Shown here: one piece after another, positions 6,089 to 14,490 of the stretch
How the letters are laid out: each line of letters begins with the position of its first letter
Position numbering within the stretch: the first letter of the stretch is position 1
Assembly: GCA_905211485.1 (NCBI GenBank)
Contig: CAJMAW010000057.1
Coordinates: 1 to 19,199 of the forward strand
DNA from: an uncultured Lentisphaeria bacterium
Lineage (GTDB): Bacteria > Verrucomicrobiota > Lentisphaeria > Victivallales > UBA1829
Direction: 5' to 3'
Length of the DNA: 19,199 bases
Translations under genes and position numbers: made by a program
Notes under the pieces: generated by a model
Database searches by the model: none
Told to the model about the DNA's origin: nothing
The model's input: the letters and a program-made list of their open reading frames with translations, nothing else

Positions 6089-9000
6089 CGCCCTCCCAGA
6101 CGAATTTCATGAGACGAATCTCTCCGTTATGCACCACCCAGTTTCTGGGAGTCTTCAACGACAACGCGTTCAAAATGCTTGCGACGCTTGCGGTTGTGGG
6201 CGGAAGCGGCAACTATTTCAAGGATTCCGTCTTTCTGATGCTGCTGACCTTTGCATATGTGATTCCGTTTCTTGCGCTGACATCGCCTGCGGGGGCGCTG
6301 GCGGACCACATGCCGAAGCGCTACATCATCATGCTGTCGAAGGTGCTGGAGTTTTTCATCATGCTCGGGGGGGCGTTTGTTCTGGCGAAGACGGAATCCT
6401 GGGGACTGTGGTCGGTGCTGGGGGTGATGTTCCTGATGACGGGGCAGTCGGCATTTTTCAGTCCGGCGTTTAACGGGATTCTGCCGGAGACTTTTCCGGA
6501 AAAGGAATTGTCGCGTGCGAACGGGGACGTCGGGATCATGACTTTTCTGGGGGCGATTCTGGGGATGGGGTCCGCGCCATTCATGAAGATGGCGCTGGAG
6601 GGGAATCTGTTTCACTGCGGGCTGCTGCTTTGCGGGATTTCCTTTGTGGGGCTTCTGGTGTCTGCGTCGATTGTGCCGGTGATTTCGGCGGTGCAGCGGA
6701 AGAAGGAACTTGCCTACCGCTCGTGGGAAGGACTGAAGATGGGGGTGCGCGAACTGGCGGGGAATCACGGACTACTGCTTGCCGCTCTCGGAGACGGTTT
6801 CTTTCTCGGGATCGGAGTGGCCATCCAGACGCTTCTGATTCTCTATGCCAAATACACCCTTGACGACGGCGGGGGAGATACGGAAATCGGACTTCTCCAG
6901 CTGGCGCCTGCACTGGGAATGGGGATCGGCTGTTATCTTGCGGGGCGTCTTTCAGGACGGAAGGTGGAACTGGGACTGGTGCCTTTCGGGGCGGCAGGAG
7001 TGGCGCTTTCGCTGCCGATTGCGGCGTATTTTCCGGGAGCGGTGACACAGGTCTCGCTTTCGATTCCGCATCTTTTTGTCAGCGGGACCTTTGACCTGCA
7101 ACTGCATATGCACATCACTGCGATGTTCTGGCTGGCGATGGCCGGACTCTGCGGAGGGCTTTTCATTGTGCCGCTGCGGGCATATTTCCAGCAGCGCGTG
7201 CGTCCGGAGGTGCGTGGAGCGGCTTTGGCGTGCAACAATGCGATCTGCTTTACTATGGTGCTGGCGGCGTCTCTGCTGGTCTTCTGCTTTGCGCTCGGGA
7301 CGGCGAAGACGGATCCGGACATCCCGGAAGCCTTCCGGAGCCTTGCCGAAGCAATGCCTTATTTCTCTCCGCAGACGCTTCTTGTGGCAATCGGGGCGGT
7401 TACCTTTCTGGTCACCTTGTTCACCATGTGGCTTCTGCCGGACTTCACGCTGCGTTTTCTGATCATCACTCTGGGGCACACGCTGTACAAACTCCGGATC
7501 ACAGGGGCGGAAAACATTCCGGAACGGGGACCGGCGATGCTGCTTTCGAATCATGTGTCGTTCATCGACGGGATTCTGATCAGCGCGTGCACATCGCGCC
7601 GGGTGCGTTTCCTGATGCACGAAGATTATTATGCTGTGCCGATTCTGAGTCCGGTGGCGCGTCTGACGGGTTTTGTGAAAGTGCCTTCGGCGGGGAAGCA
7701 CAAGAGCATGTCGCAGATGTTTGACAATGTGAAGGATCTTCTCCGTTCCGGGAAGATCGTCTGCGTCTTTCCCGAAGGGAAGCTCACGCGGAACGGGACG
7801 ATCGGTTTTTTCAAGGGCGGATATGAGAAAATGATTCCCCCTGACATGGATATCCCCGTCATTCCCGTGCACATCGGGGACATCTGGGGGAGCATGTTTT
7901 CCTACTACGCAGGCCGGATCAAGCTCCGTCTTCCCCGGAAACTACCTTATTACGCCACGGTGACCTTCGGGAAGCCCTTTTCCAGGAAATTCACTCCGTT
8001 TGAGGCCCGGCAGGCCATTGCCGAACTGGGAGCGGAGGCCGCCGTGCATCCGCGTCACAAGGAGCATGTGCTTCATTATCAGGTGGCGAAGAATGCGAAG
8101 AGCATGCCTTTCAAAACCGTCATGCGGGATGCGGACGGGAAAAGCTATAACTGCTTCAGCACTTTTCTTTCCGCTCTTCTCCTGAGCCGGGAGATCCGGC
8201 GCCTGACTTCATCCGAGTGCAAATATGTGGGCATTCTGCTTCCGAACAGCACTGCCGCGGCCCTTTCCATTCTGGGGAGCCTGTATGCGGACAAAGTGCC
8301 CTGTCCGCTGAATTTCACCACTTCGCAGAAAGTTTTTGAACTTTCGGTGAAGAAAGCGCGGATCACGCATGTGATCACAAGCAGGCGTTTTCTGGAAAAA
8401 ATCAAGATCAGGCAGACGCCGGAAATGGTGTTTCTGGAGGATCTTGTCGCCGGCATTCCCTCCTGGAAGAAGCTTCTGGCCGTGCTGGGAATCATTGTGA
8501 TCCCCTACCGCGAACTCATGAATCTGATTTCGCCGCTAACTCTGAACGATGTCAATGCGACGGGCGCGCTGCTGTTCTCCAGCGGTTCCACCGGCATTCC
8601 CAAGGGAGTCATGCTTTCCCATCACAATATCAATTCCGACGTCTACTCCATCGCGGACACGGTAAAGCCCGACCGCCGCAGCGACGGCATCCTCGGAAAT
8701 CTTCCTCTCTTTCATTCCTTCGGGCTTAACACCTGCTTCTGGATTCCCATGAGCCTGGGGTGCGAGGTGACTTATGTGGCGAGTCCCCTGGATGCGGCGA
8801 CCGTCGGAAACGCCATTGAAAAATACCGCTGCACCATGCTGTTCTCCACGCCTTCTTTTCTGCAGGCGTACATGAGGAAATGCCCGAAGGAACAGTTCAG
8901 GACGCTCCGTCTGGTGATCTCGGGAGCGGAAAAACTCCGCGAGGATGTGGCACGGCGTTTCCATGAAATCATGGATGGAAAGCGGGAAGTGGTCGAGGGA

Positions 9001-9699
9001 TACGGATGCACGGAACTTTCCCCCGTCGTGACGATCAACTTCACTTCCGATGTCACGGAGCTCGGGAGAATTTACGGAAAAAAAGGCTCCATCGGAATCT
9101 CTCTTCCGAATGTCTGTCCGAAAGTGGTCGATCCCCTTTCCTTCAAACCGGTTCCTCCGGATACGGAAGGACTGCTCTTCGTCAAGGGGCCCATGGTCAT
9201 GCAGAGATATCTGGACGAGCCGGAAATGACGGAAAAAGCCGTCATCGATGGCTTCTACAATACCGGAGATATCGTCAAAATGGATGAGGACGGCTATATC
9301 TTCATCTGCGGCCGCCTCTCCCGTTTCAGCAAGATCGCCGGGGAAATGGTCCCGCACGAAATGGTCGAATGCATCATCAACGAACTCTGCGGCTCCGATG
9401 CACGGGTTGTGGCCGTGGGCGGAATTCCCGATCCCGCCAAGGGAGAAGCGCTCCTTGTCCTGTATACGGAGGAAATGCCCATGACGCCTGATGAAGTCGT
9501 CGCACTCCTGAGAGAGCGGAGCATTTCCAATCTCTGGATCCCGAAGGCCGCGAATTTTTATAAGGTGGATCATCTGCCGCTGCTCGGAAGCGGAAAGCTC
9601 GATCTTTCCATTCTCCGTCAGATTGCAGACGAATACGCCGCTTCCAGGGCCCATCAGGGGAAGAATCCCTCTTCTTCTCCTGCAGCACAGACCGTATGA
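6085..9699 (+). CDS. Fused MFS lysophospholipid transporter / acyltransferase / acyl-ACP synthetase (LplT-Aas type)
   Basis: This 1204-residue protein combines LplT-like import of lysophospholipids with Aas-like activation of fatty acid and re-acylation of the lysolipid at the inner membrane. Residues ~15-455 are a 12-helix MFS domain beginning TQFLGVFNDNAFK. Residues ~460-680 are a PlsC-type acyltransferase, with NHVSFID (H490, D495 of HxxxxD) and FPEGKLTR (562-569). Residues ~690-1190 are an AMP-forming acyl-ACP/CoA synthetase: SSGSTGIPKG (832-841), YGCTELSP (from 973), GD near 1061, and the C-terminal catalytic Lys1171 in GSGKLDL. All key residues are present. Such fusions are known in several Gram-negative groups. 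ATG 6085 has no RBS of its own; the true start may be ATG 6011 through a one-base frame break, adding about 25 residues. Confidence 0.9.
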   Translation: MTPSQTNFMRRISPLCTTQFLGVFNDNAFKMLATLAVVGGSGNYFKDSVFLMLLTFAYVIPFLALTSPAGALADHMPKRYIIMLSKVLEFFIMLGGAFVLAKTESWGLWSVLGVMFLMTGQSAFFSPAFNGILPETFPEKELSRANGDVGIMTFLGAILGMGSAPFMKMALEGNLFHCGLLLCGISFVGLLVSASIVPVISAVQRKKELAYRSWEGLKMGVRELAGNHGLLLAALGDGFFLGIGVAIQTLLILYAKYTLDDGGGDTEIGLLQLAPALGMGIGCYLAGRLSGRKVELGLVPFGAAGVALSLPIAAYFPGAVTQVSLSIPHLFVSGTFDLQLHMHITAMFWLAMAGLCGGLFIVPLRAYFQQRVRPEVRGAALACNNAICFTMVLAASLLVFCFALGTAKTDPDIPEAFRSLAEAMPYFSPQTLLVAIGAVTFLVTLFTMWLLPDFTLRFLIITLGHTLYKLRITGAENIPERGPAMLLSNHVSFIDGILISACTSRRVRFLMHEDYYAVPILSPVARLTGFVKVPSAGKHKSMSQMFDNVKDLLRSGKIVCVFPEGKLTRNGTIGFFKGGYEKMIPPDMDIPVIPVHIGDIWGSMFSYYAGRIKLRLPRKLPYYATVTFGKPFSRKFTPFEARQAIAELGAEAAVHPRHKEHVLHYQVAKNAKSMPFKTVMRDADGKSYNCFSTFLSALLLSREIRRLTSSECKYVGILLPNSTAAALSILGSLYADKVPCPLNFTTSQKVFELSVKKARITHVITSRRFLEKIKIRQTPEMVFLEDLVAGIPSWKKLLAVLGIIVIPYRELMNLISPLTLNDVNATGALLFSSGSTGIPKGVMLSHHNINSDVYSIADTVKPDRRSDGILGNLPLFHSFGLNTCFWIPMSLGCEVTYVASPLDAATVGNAIEKYRCTMLFSTPSFLQAYMRKCPKEQFRTLRLVISGAEKLREDVARRFHEIMDGKREVVEGYGCTELSPVVTINFTSDVTELGRIYGKKGSIGISLPNVCPKVVDPLSFKPVPPDTEGLLFVKGPMVMQRYLDEPEMTEKAVIDGFYNTGDIVKMDEDGYIFICGRLSRFSKIAGEMVPHEMVECIINELCGSDARVVAVGGIPDPAKGEALLVLYTEEMPMTPDEVVALLRERSISNLWIPKAANFYKVDHLPLLGSGKLDLSILRQIADEYAASRAHQGKNPSSSPAAQTV

Positions 9700-10049
9700 G
9701 TCTGACGGGCCCTTGCACCCGGCAACAACATAAGACGTCTGCCGGCCGCCCGGCCTTGATGGATGAACACAAAAGAGAAGACTTTCCCGTTCTCCTTCTC
9801 TTTTCTTCCTCCTTCTGCCCGCCTCTTTCCGCCCGCAGCGGAGAGTTCACGGAGGACAGGGCGAACAATGCGCCGCAGCGGCAGGACATAGCCCGCTTTT
9901 TTCTTATCCCTCTCACTGTGCCTCATTCATGCCTCATTTTCTCCGCTGCTTTTTCCGCAGATTCTCCTTTTACTTTTATTTTACAGGGGGCGGAACTGTG
10001 AAACGGAAGAGAAGAAGGAGAGCAGAAAAAGGAGGGAGGGGAAGGGCAG
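9700..10049. other. Intergenic region between convergent aas-like gene and serA
   Basis: No convincing gene is present. A 101-codon frame at 9696-10001 is low-complexity and has no family resemblance. A 10-base-pair hairpin, 9771-9780 (AAAAGAGAAG) with 9795-9804, has an A-rich left and T-rich right side and may be a weak terminator for the Aas-like gene. The region is strikingly strand-biased: pyrimidine-rich about 9781-9835, purine-rich about 10001-10055. Confidence 0.45.
9771..9804 (+). terminator. Possible weak terminator after the Aas-like gene
   Basis: A perfect 10-base-pair stem, AAAAGAGAAG / CTTCTCTTTT, encloses a 14-base loop; the right arm ends in TTTT and a pyrimidine tract follows. 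It lies about 70 bases past the stop codon. The low GC content of the stem keeps confidence modest. Confidence 0.4.
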
Positions 10050-10092
10050 AAAAAAGGGCCGTCCCCCTGTTTTTTGCAGAAGGGGACGGCCC
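10050..10092 (-). terminator. Intrinsic terminator of serA
   Basis: A perfect 11-base-pair GC-rich stem, GGGCCGTCCCC (10056-10066) with GGGGACGGCCC (10082-10092), is flanked by six A residues (10050-10055), which read as a T6 tail on the minus strand. It lies 100 bases beyond the serA stop. The other side is CT-rich, so it may also slow rightward transcription. Confidence 0.88.
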
Positions 10093-10191
10093 GGCTCTCT
10101 TTTCCTGTTCAGAGAGAAGCGTTCTCCGAGAAAAGAAGAGTTCTCTCCGATTCTTTTTTCAAGCCTGCGCTTTCGGCGCTTTCCCGGATTA

Positions 10192-11748
10192 TCAGTCCTG
10201 GAAGGAGAATGCGTTCACGGCATTGGCCGCGGCGGCGATTTTCGAGACGATTTCCGCATTGACGGGAGTATTGGTTTTGACCGCCGCAAGGGAAAGACCG
10301 TTCTTCAAATCCTGAGGAGCACGGATGTCCATAATGTTGATGGCGTTTTCCCCGAGGATGCTGGCGATTTTTCCGATGACGCCTGGAGCGTCCTTGTATT
10401 CGACGAAGAGATTGTTTCCTTCCGGCTCCAGATACAGATGGTCAAAGTTGTTGATTCTGGAAATCATCAGTCTGGATTCGGCGATGGTTCCGCGGATGGA
10501 GATTCTTTCTGTTCCGGCGATGAAATCGAGCGTGATGGATTCTCCGTAATGCTTGTTGTCGTCGACTTCCCTGTTCATGAATTCGATGCCGCGTTCGCGG
10601 AGGAATTTTTCAGCCTCTTCGGCGCCGCGGAAAGGATCGAAGTCTGGGCAGAGTCCGGCGGTGACGGGAGCGATCATCCATTTGGCGAACGGATGAAGTT
10701 TGCCGTAGAAACTGCTTTCGATTTTGGAAATGGGACGTCCGTTGAGATAGGCCCGTCCGAGAGAGGCGAGGACGCTGGCGAGTTTCTGATAGCGCTCGTC
10801 GAGTCCGTCCGGGACACCCTTGTTGACGACACAGGTGGTGACCCCTTCGGCAAAGTAGGAAACGGTCTGATCCGCGGCGCGTTTCGCTGCAAGGAAATTC
10901 GCTTCCTTGGTGCTTGCGCCGAGGTGGGGGAGCATGATGTCTGCAATGTCGGCGACGCTCTTCATGCCTTCGGCATCCTTGGGATAGACGTCGTTACAGT
11001 AGATCAGCTCTTTTTCCGCTTTAAGTGCCCGGATGGCATTTTCATCAATGATTGCGGCGCGGGCGCAGTTGATGAGCATGGCGCCTTTCTTCATAGTGGA
11101 AACAAGCGCCTGATTGACCATGCCGCGTGTCTGATCATTTTCGGGGATGTGCAGTGAAATGATGTCCGCCTCGCGGAAAATTTCCTCGACGGAGCAGAGC
11201 CGGACACCGAGCTGTTCCGCCAGTTCCGGAGAAAGCACAGGATCATAGGCGAGAACGGTCATGTCGAATCCCGCGACTCGTTTTGCCAGAAGGCGCCCGA
11301 TATTCCCCATCCCGAGGATGCCGAGAGTCTTTCCCGTGATTTCCCTTCCCATGAATTTGCTCTTTTCCCATTTTCCCGCCCGGGTGGAAATGTCGGCCGG
11401 CACCAGTTTCCGGTAGGAGGCAAGCATCAGGGCAATTACTTCCTCCGCAACGGCGTTGGAATTCGCGCCCGGTGTGTTCATGACATCCACATTTTTGCGG
11501 CGCGCATATTTGATGTCGATATTGTCGAATCCCGCACCGGCGCGCACGACCAGCTTGAGATCGGGAAGCAGGTCCATAATTTTGGGTGTGACTTTTTCAC
11601 TGCGGACAATAATGACCTGAGCATCCGGATTCCCGGCCGCGAGCTCAGCAAGCGGGATGTCGGGATTCTGAAGGACGGTGAATCCGTTTTCTCCGAGAAT
11701 TCCGGCGACGGCTTTATCCAGTTTTGTCGGGATCAGTGCCTTTCTCAT
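10192..11748 (-). CDS. serA: D-3-phosphoglycerate dehydrogenase
   Basis: This catalyses the NAD-dependent oxidation of 3-phosphoglycerate, the first step of serine synthesis. The 518-residue product has a split substrate-binding domain, an NAD Rossmann domain with GMGNIG (146-151), catalytic Arg230 in NCARAAIIDE, catalytic His275 in PHLGAST, an intervening ASB-type domain (about 310-440), and a C-terminal ACT domain (about 448-518, VEYKDAPGVIGKIASILGE), the usual serine-sensing module. The length fits the long bacterial/PHGDH type. An oddity is that the usual D-V-F-x-x-E segment carrying the catalytic Glu reads DVYPKD (253-258), with Asp at that place. The start is supported by AAGGAG about nine bases before the ATG. 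It is divergent from birA and ends at a strong terminator. Confidence 0.93.
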   Translation of the reverse strand: MRKALIPTKLDKAVAGILGENGFTVLQNPDIPLAELAAGNPDAQVIIVRSEKVTPKIMDLLPDLKLVVRAGAGFDNIDIKYARRKNVDVMNTPGANSNAVAEEVIALMLASYRKLVPADISTRAGKWEKSKFMGREITGKTLGILGMGNIGRLLAKRVAGFDMTVLAYDPVLSPELAEQLGVRLCSVEEIFREADIISLHIPENDQTRGMVNQALVSTMKKGAMLINCARAAIIDENAIRALKAEKELIYCNDVYPKDAEGMKSVADIADIMLPHLGASTKEANFLAAKRAADQTVSYFAEGVTTCVVNKGVPDGLDERYQKLASVLASLGRAYLNGRPISKIESSFYGKLHPFAKWMIAPVTAGLCPDFDPFRGAEEAEKFLRERGIEFMNREVDDNKHYGESITLDFIAGTERISIRGTIAESRLMISRINNFDHLYLEPEGNNLFVEYKDAPGVIGKIASILGENAINIMDIRAPQDLKNGLSLAAVKTNTPVNAEIVSKIAAAANAVNAFSFQD

Positions 11749-11768
11749 AGCAAAATCTCCTTAGAAAG

Positions 11769-11797
11769 TTGAAAAAAATTGATCTTTTTGCAATATT
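11769..11797 (+). promoter_or_regulatory. Candidate sigma-70 promoter for birA
   Basis: TTGAAA (11769-11774) and AATATT (11792-11797) are separated by 17 bases and lie about 67 bases before the birA ATG. The match is by eye only. It overlaps the leader of the divergent serA transcript. Confidence 0.45.
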
Positions 11798-11805
11798 CAG
11801 CTCGA

Positions 11806-11834
11806 AAAATACCATCATTGAGGCCATCTTACAA
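11806..11834 (-). promoter_or_regulatory. Candidate sigma-70 promoter for serA
   Basis: On the minus strand TTGTAA (11834-11829) and TATTTT (11811-11806) are spaced by 17 bases, giving a leader of about 50 bases to the serA ATG. It faces the birA promoter at close range, so the two might interfere. Confidence 0.4.
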
Positions 11835-11863
11835 GGACAGAACGAAAGATAGTGGAAAAATAA

Positions 11864-12625
11864 ATGGCAGACAGACCCGATATCCTGTGGCTCGACGAGG
11901 TCGATTCCACCAATCGCTTCGCCCTTGAGAACTTCGATGCTCTTCCCGACGGCTGTATGGTCGCCCCCCTCCGCCAGAGCGCCGGACGCGGCAGCAAGGG
12001 CCGTCGGTGGATTTCCCCCCCCGATGTAAACGTCTATACCTCGCTTCTGCTGAAAGGATTTGATTTCACGGTCCATCAGGCGGCCTGGATCGGATCCCTT
12101 GCTGTGCTGGAAGTCCTGCGCACGCATGCGCCGCGTCTGGATTTCAGGGTGAAATGGCCCAATGACGTCCTCTGCGGGAAAAAGAAGATCGCCGGAATCC
12201 TCTGTGAAAGCAGATACGGACGCAGAGGAGGAATTGTCATCGGAGCCGGAGTCAACATCAATATGGATCCCGCCTCGCTCAGGGAAATCGGGCGTCCCGC
12301 CACCAGCCTTTACGCCGAAACAGGTGTCCTGGCAGACGATGTCGGAAGTTTCGCCCTCGAAATTCAGAAGGAGGCCCTGAAACTCTACGCGGATGCGCGG
12401 AAGGAGGGGGGAATCGCAAACCTTCACAGACTTTGGAGCGCGGAGAACATCCTTGCGGGAAAGAATATTTCCATCCGTCTGCACAACGGGTCCATTCTGA
12501 CAGGGCTGGTCGTCGATTTTTCCGGGAACGGAGCTCTGATCCTCATCAATCATGCGGATTCCCGCATCTGCGAAATTCCGGATGGTGAGGTCCTTTCCAT
12601 GACTCTCCCGGGGGCTTCCTCCTGA
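11864..12625 (+). CDS. birA: Biotin--[acetyl-CoA-carboxylase] ligase, monofunctional
   Basis: This activates biotin with ATP and transfers it to the lysine of the biotin carboxyl carrier protein of acetyl-CoA carboxylase and related enzymes. The 253-residue product shows the biotinyl-AMP loop QSAGRGSKGRRW (38-49), KWPND with the catalytic-site lysine (97-101), KKIAGILCE (107-115), and the GAGVNIN strand (128-133). A small SH3-like C-terminal domain follows (about 205-250). There is no N-terminal winged helix: the product opens directly with the catalytic domain (ILWLDEVDSTN). It is therefore a class I enzyme that cannot act as the DNA-binding repressor seen in E. coli. The RBS is weak. It is divergent from serA. 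Confidence 0.93.
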   Translation: MADRPDILWLDEVDSTNRFALENFDALPDGCMVAPLRQSAGRGSKGRRWISPPDVNVYTSLLLKGFDFTVHQAAWIGSLAVLEVLRTHAPRLDFRVKWPNDVLCGKKKIAGILCESRYGRRGGIVIGAGVNINMDPASLREIGRPATSLYAETGVLADDVGSFALEIQKEALKLYADARKEGGIANLHRLWSAENILAGKNISIRLHNGSILTGLVVDFSGNGALILINHADSRICEIPDGEVLSMTLPGASS

Positions 12626-12712
12626 GGAATTGTGTTTTCTCCTCTTTTCCCTTTCCGTGAGATGATGTTGTGAGCAGACTTTGTGTTTTTTTCTTTCCTG
12701 GCGGCTCTGCGA

Positions 12713-12744
12713 CTCGTGGAAAATACTTCTCGTGGAAAATACTT
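12713..12744. repeat. Two perfect 16-bp tandem repeats plus a degenerate third
   Basis: The unit CTCGTGGAAAATACTT occurs twice head to tail (12713-12728, 12729-12744). A decayed third copy with GTAGAAAATA follows at 12745-12754. Confidence 0.85.
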
Positions 12745-12951
12745 GTAGAAAATATCCCATGGGAGGGCCGTTTTCCCGCCCCCTTTCCTCTTGTCTTCTC
12801 TTTACGTTTGGGGGGATCTGAAGGACGCAAGGAACAGAACTTGCTGCGGAGAAGCGCCTTCTCTTTCTGTTCCGGTTTCATCATATTTCCTGTTTCCTGA
12901 AAATTGTGTTTCCCTGTCGCTTTTTCCCTTCAGGGAACGCCGGCTTTCCTC

Positions 12952-12979
12952 TTGCATCCTTGAAAACAGGGTGTATCGT
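12952..12979 (+). promoter_or_regulatory. Weak candidate promoter for the yihY-like gene
   Basis: TTGCAT (12952-12957) and TATCGT (12974-12979) are spaced by 16 bases. The -10 match is poor. Confidence 0.28.
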
Positions 12980-13142
12980 ATCAAAAGCCTTGGATCCGGG
13001 GGAAGAACCGGAAGGACGGAAGAGAGCGAACGCCCCCCGTCCGTGACCGGAAGCGGCGGTGAATGAGGCTGAATACAGGACACTGAAAAATAGAACGAAC
13101 CCCCCTTATGCAAGTCTCGGGGAACATGGGAAGAAACAAGCG

Positions 13143-14465
13143 ATGATTCAGAGTGTTTTTGATTTTTTCACGAACGGGATCTGGAACATACGTTCCGGAG
13201 AACTGCCCAGGATGAAGGCTTTTTTCCTGACCGTGGCGCGGGTGCTGGTTCTGACCTCCCGTTTTTTCATCAAGAACAAGTGTTCCCTGCGTGCATCGGC
13301 ACTGACGTTCTATACATTGCTTTCGATAGTTCCGATTGCCGCGTTGATGTTCGGGATTGCCAAAGGGCTGGGGTTTGAGGAAACGCTCCGGCGTTCGATC
13401 ATGGACGGGCTGGCAGGGCATGAGGAGGTGGCGGATAAAATCATCACGTTTTCCGATCACATGCTTCAGAATGCGAAAGGCGGAGTGGTGGCGGGAGTCG
13501 GCGCCATTCTGCTGATCTGGACTGCGCTGAAACTTCTTGCGAGCGTGGAGGGATCCTTCAATGCGATCTGGGGAGTGAAGCAGGGGCGCAACTTTGTTCG
13601 GAAAGTCAGCGATTATCTGACGATGCTCATCGTCTGTCCGCTGATGATGATTGTGGTGATGGGCGCGAGCGCGTATGCGACGGTGCAGGTGAGCGGTCTG
13701 GTCACCTCTCTTCCGTTTCCCGAGACGTTGAATCATGTGGTTTCGCTTTCCTCCCGGATCATTCCGTTTCTGGCGGCGTGGCTGGTGTTCACGTTCATTT
13801 ATCTTTTTCTTCCGAACACGCGGGTCAGGCTGGCGTCCGGACTTCTGGCGGGAGTCTTCACAGGGACGCTCTATCTGCTCATTCAATGGGTGTACATGTT
13901 TGCACAGGTGCTGCTGACGAGCTACAATGCGGTCTACGGCAGTTTCGCCGCACTGCCGTTTTTCCTGATCTGGCTCCAGGCGACCTGGACCGTGGTGCTG
14001 CTCGGAGCGGAGCTTTCTTTCTCCTATCAGAATGTGAATATTTATGAACTTTCGCCCGGGGACGGGCCCGTGTGTGTGGAACAGAAGGCGATCTATGCGA
14101 TCCGGATTCTCCGGGAACTGGCGCTGGCGTTTCAGGACGGATCCGGGGCTTTGTCGGATGTGCATGTTTCCAGGAAGCTGGAAATCCCCATCCGGACCAC
14201 GCGTTCCGTCCTTTATGAGCTGGAACGCTGCGGATTCGTTTCGGAACTCATGAGCGCGAAGAACAGCGACGATCTCTTCCAGATTGCGATGCCTGCCGAA
14301 CGGCTGACTCCGGTTTTTGTCCTGACGCGTCTGTTCAAACTGGGAGATTCCGCAGACAGCAACTGCAGCCGGCAGGGGCACGATTACGGCAAACTCGTCG
14401 AAAATCTCTGGTCTTCCGCCTCGGATTCCCCGTCGAACCTGCCATTGACGGAACTCTGGAAATGA
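13143..14465 (+). CDS. YihY/BrkB-family inner-membrane protein with C-terminal winged-helix-like extension
   Basis: The family was once mis-named RNase BN and its function is unresolved (envelope/transport roles have been suggested). The product has about 6-7 hydrophobic segments and family features: LRASALTFYTLLSIVP near the first main helix, a loop with SFNAIWGVKQGRNF, LFLPNTRVRLASGLLAGVFT, and the closing YGSFAALPFFLIWLQ with LLGAELSF. After the last helix about 125 cytoplasmic residues follow, with KLEIPIRTTRSVLYELERCGFV resembling a winged-helix (Rrf2-like) recognition region. I chose ATG 13143 (GGGAAG nine bases before). A GTG at 13059 in frame would add 28 undistinctive residues. The epimerase starts 25 bases after the stop, so they are probably co-transcribed. 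Confidence 0.85.
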   Translation: MIQSVFDFFTNGIWNIRSGELPRMKAFFLTVARVLVLTSRFFIKNKCSLRASALTFYTLLSIVPIAALMFGIAKGLGFEETLRRSIMDGLAGHEEVADKIITFSDHMLQNAKGGVVAGVGAILLIWTALKLLASVEGSFNAIWGVKQGRNFVRKVSDYLTMLIVCPLMMIVVMGASAYATVQVSGLVTSLPFPETLNHVVSLSSRIIPFLAAWLVFTFIYLFLPNTRVRLASGLLAGVFTGTLYLLIQWVYMFAQVLLTSYNAVYGSFAALPFFLIWLQATWTVVLLGAELSFSYQNVNIYELSPGDGPVCVEQKAIYAIRILRELALAFQDGSGALSDVHVSRKLEIPIRTTRSVLYELERCGFVSELMSAKNSDDLFQIAMPAERLTPVFVLTRLFKLGDSADSNCSRQGHDYGKLVENLWSSASDSPSNLPLTELWK

Positions 14466-14490
14466 CGGATCTCTGACGGAAAAAGGACGG

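Larger units (their letters stand above)
12626..13142 (+). other. Long intergenic region birA to yihY-like gene
   Basis: These roughly 500 bases lack a convincing gene. They contain a 16-base tandem repeat (12713-12744), a 7-base-pair hairpin TTCCCTG / CAGGGAA (12910-12916 with 12931-12937) without a T tail, and a possible promoter (12952-12979). The last 84 bases (13059-13142) are open in the yihY frame from a GTG, so they may be coding. Confidence 0.45.

Noticed and set aside
9696..10001. A 101-codon frame after the Aas-like gene
   Set aside because: Its composition follows the pyrimidine tract (Ser/Pro/Leu/Phe), it has no RBS and overlaps the end of the previous gene.
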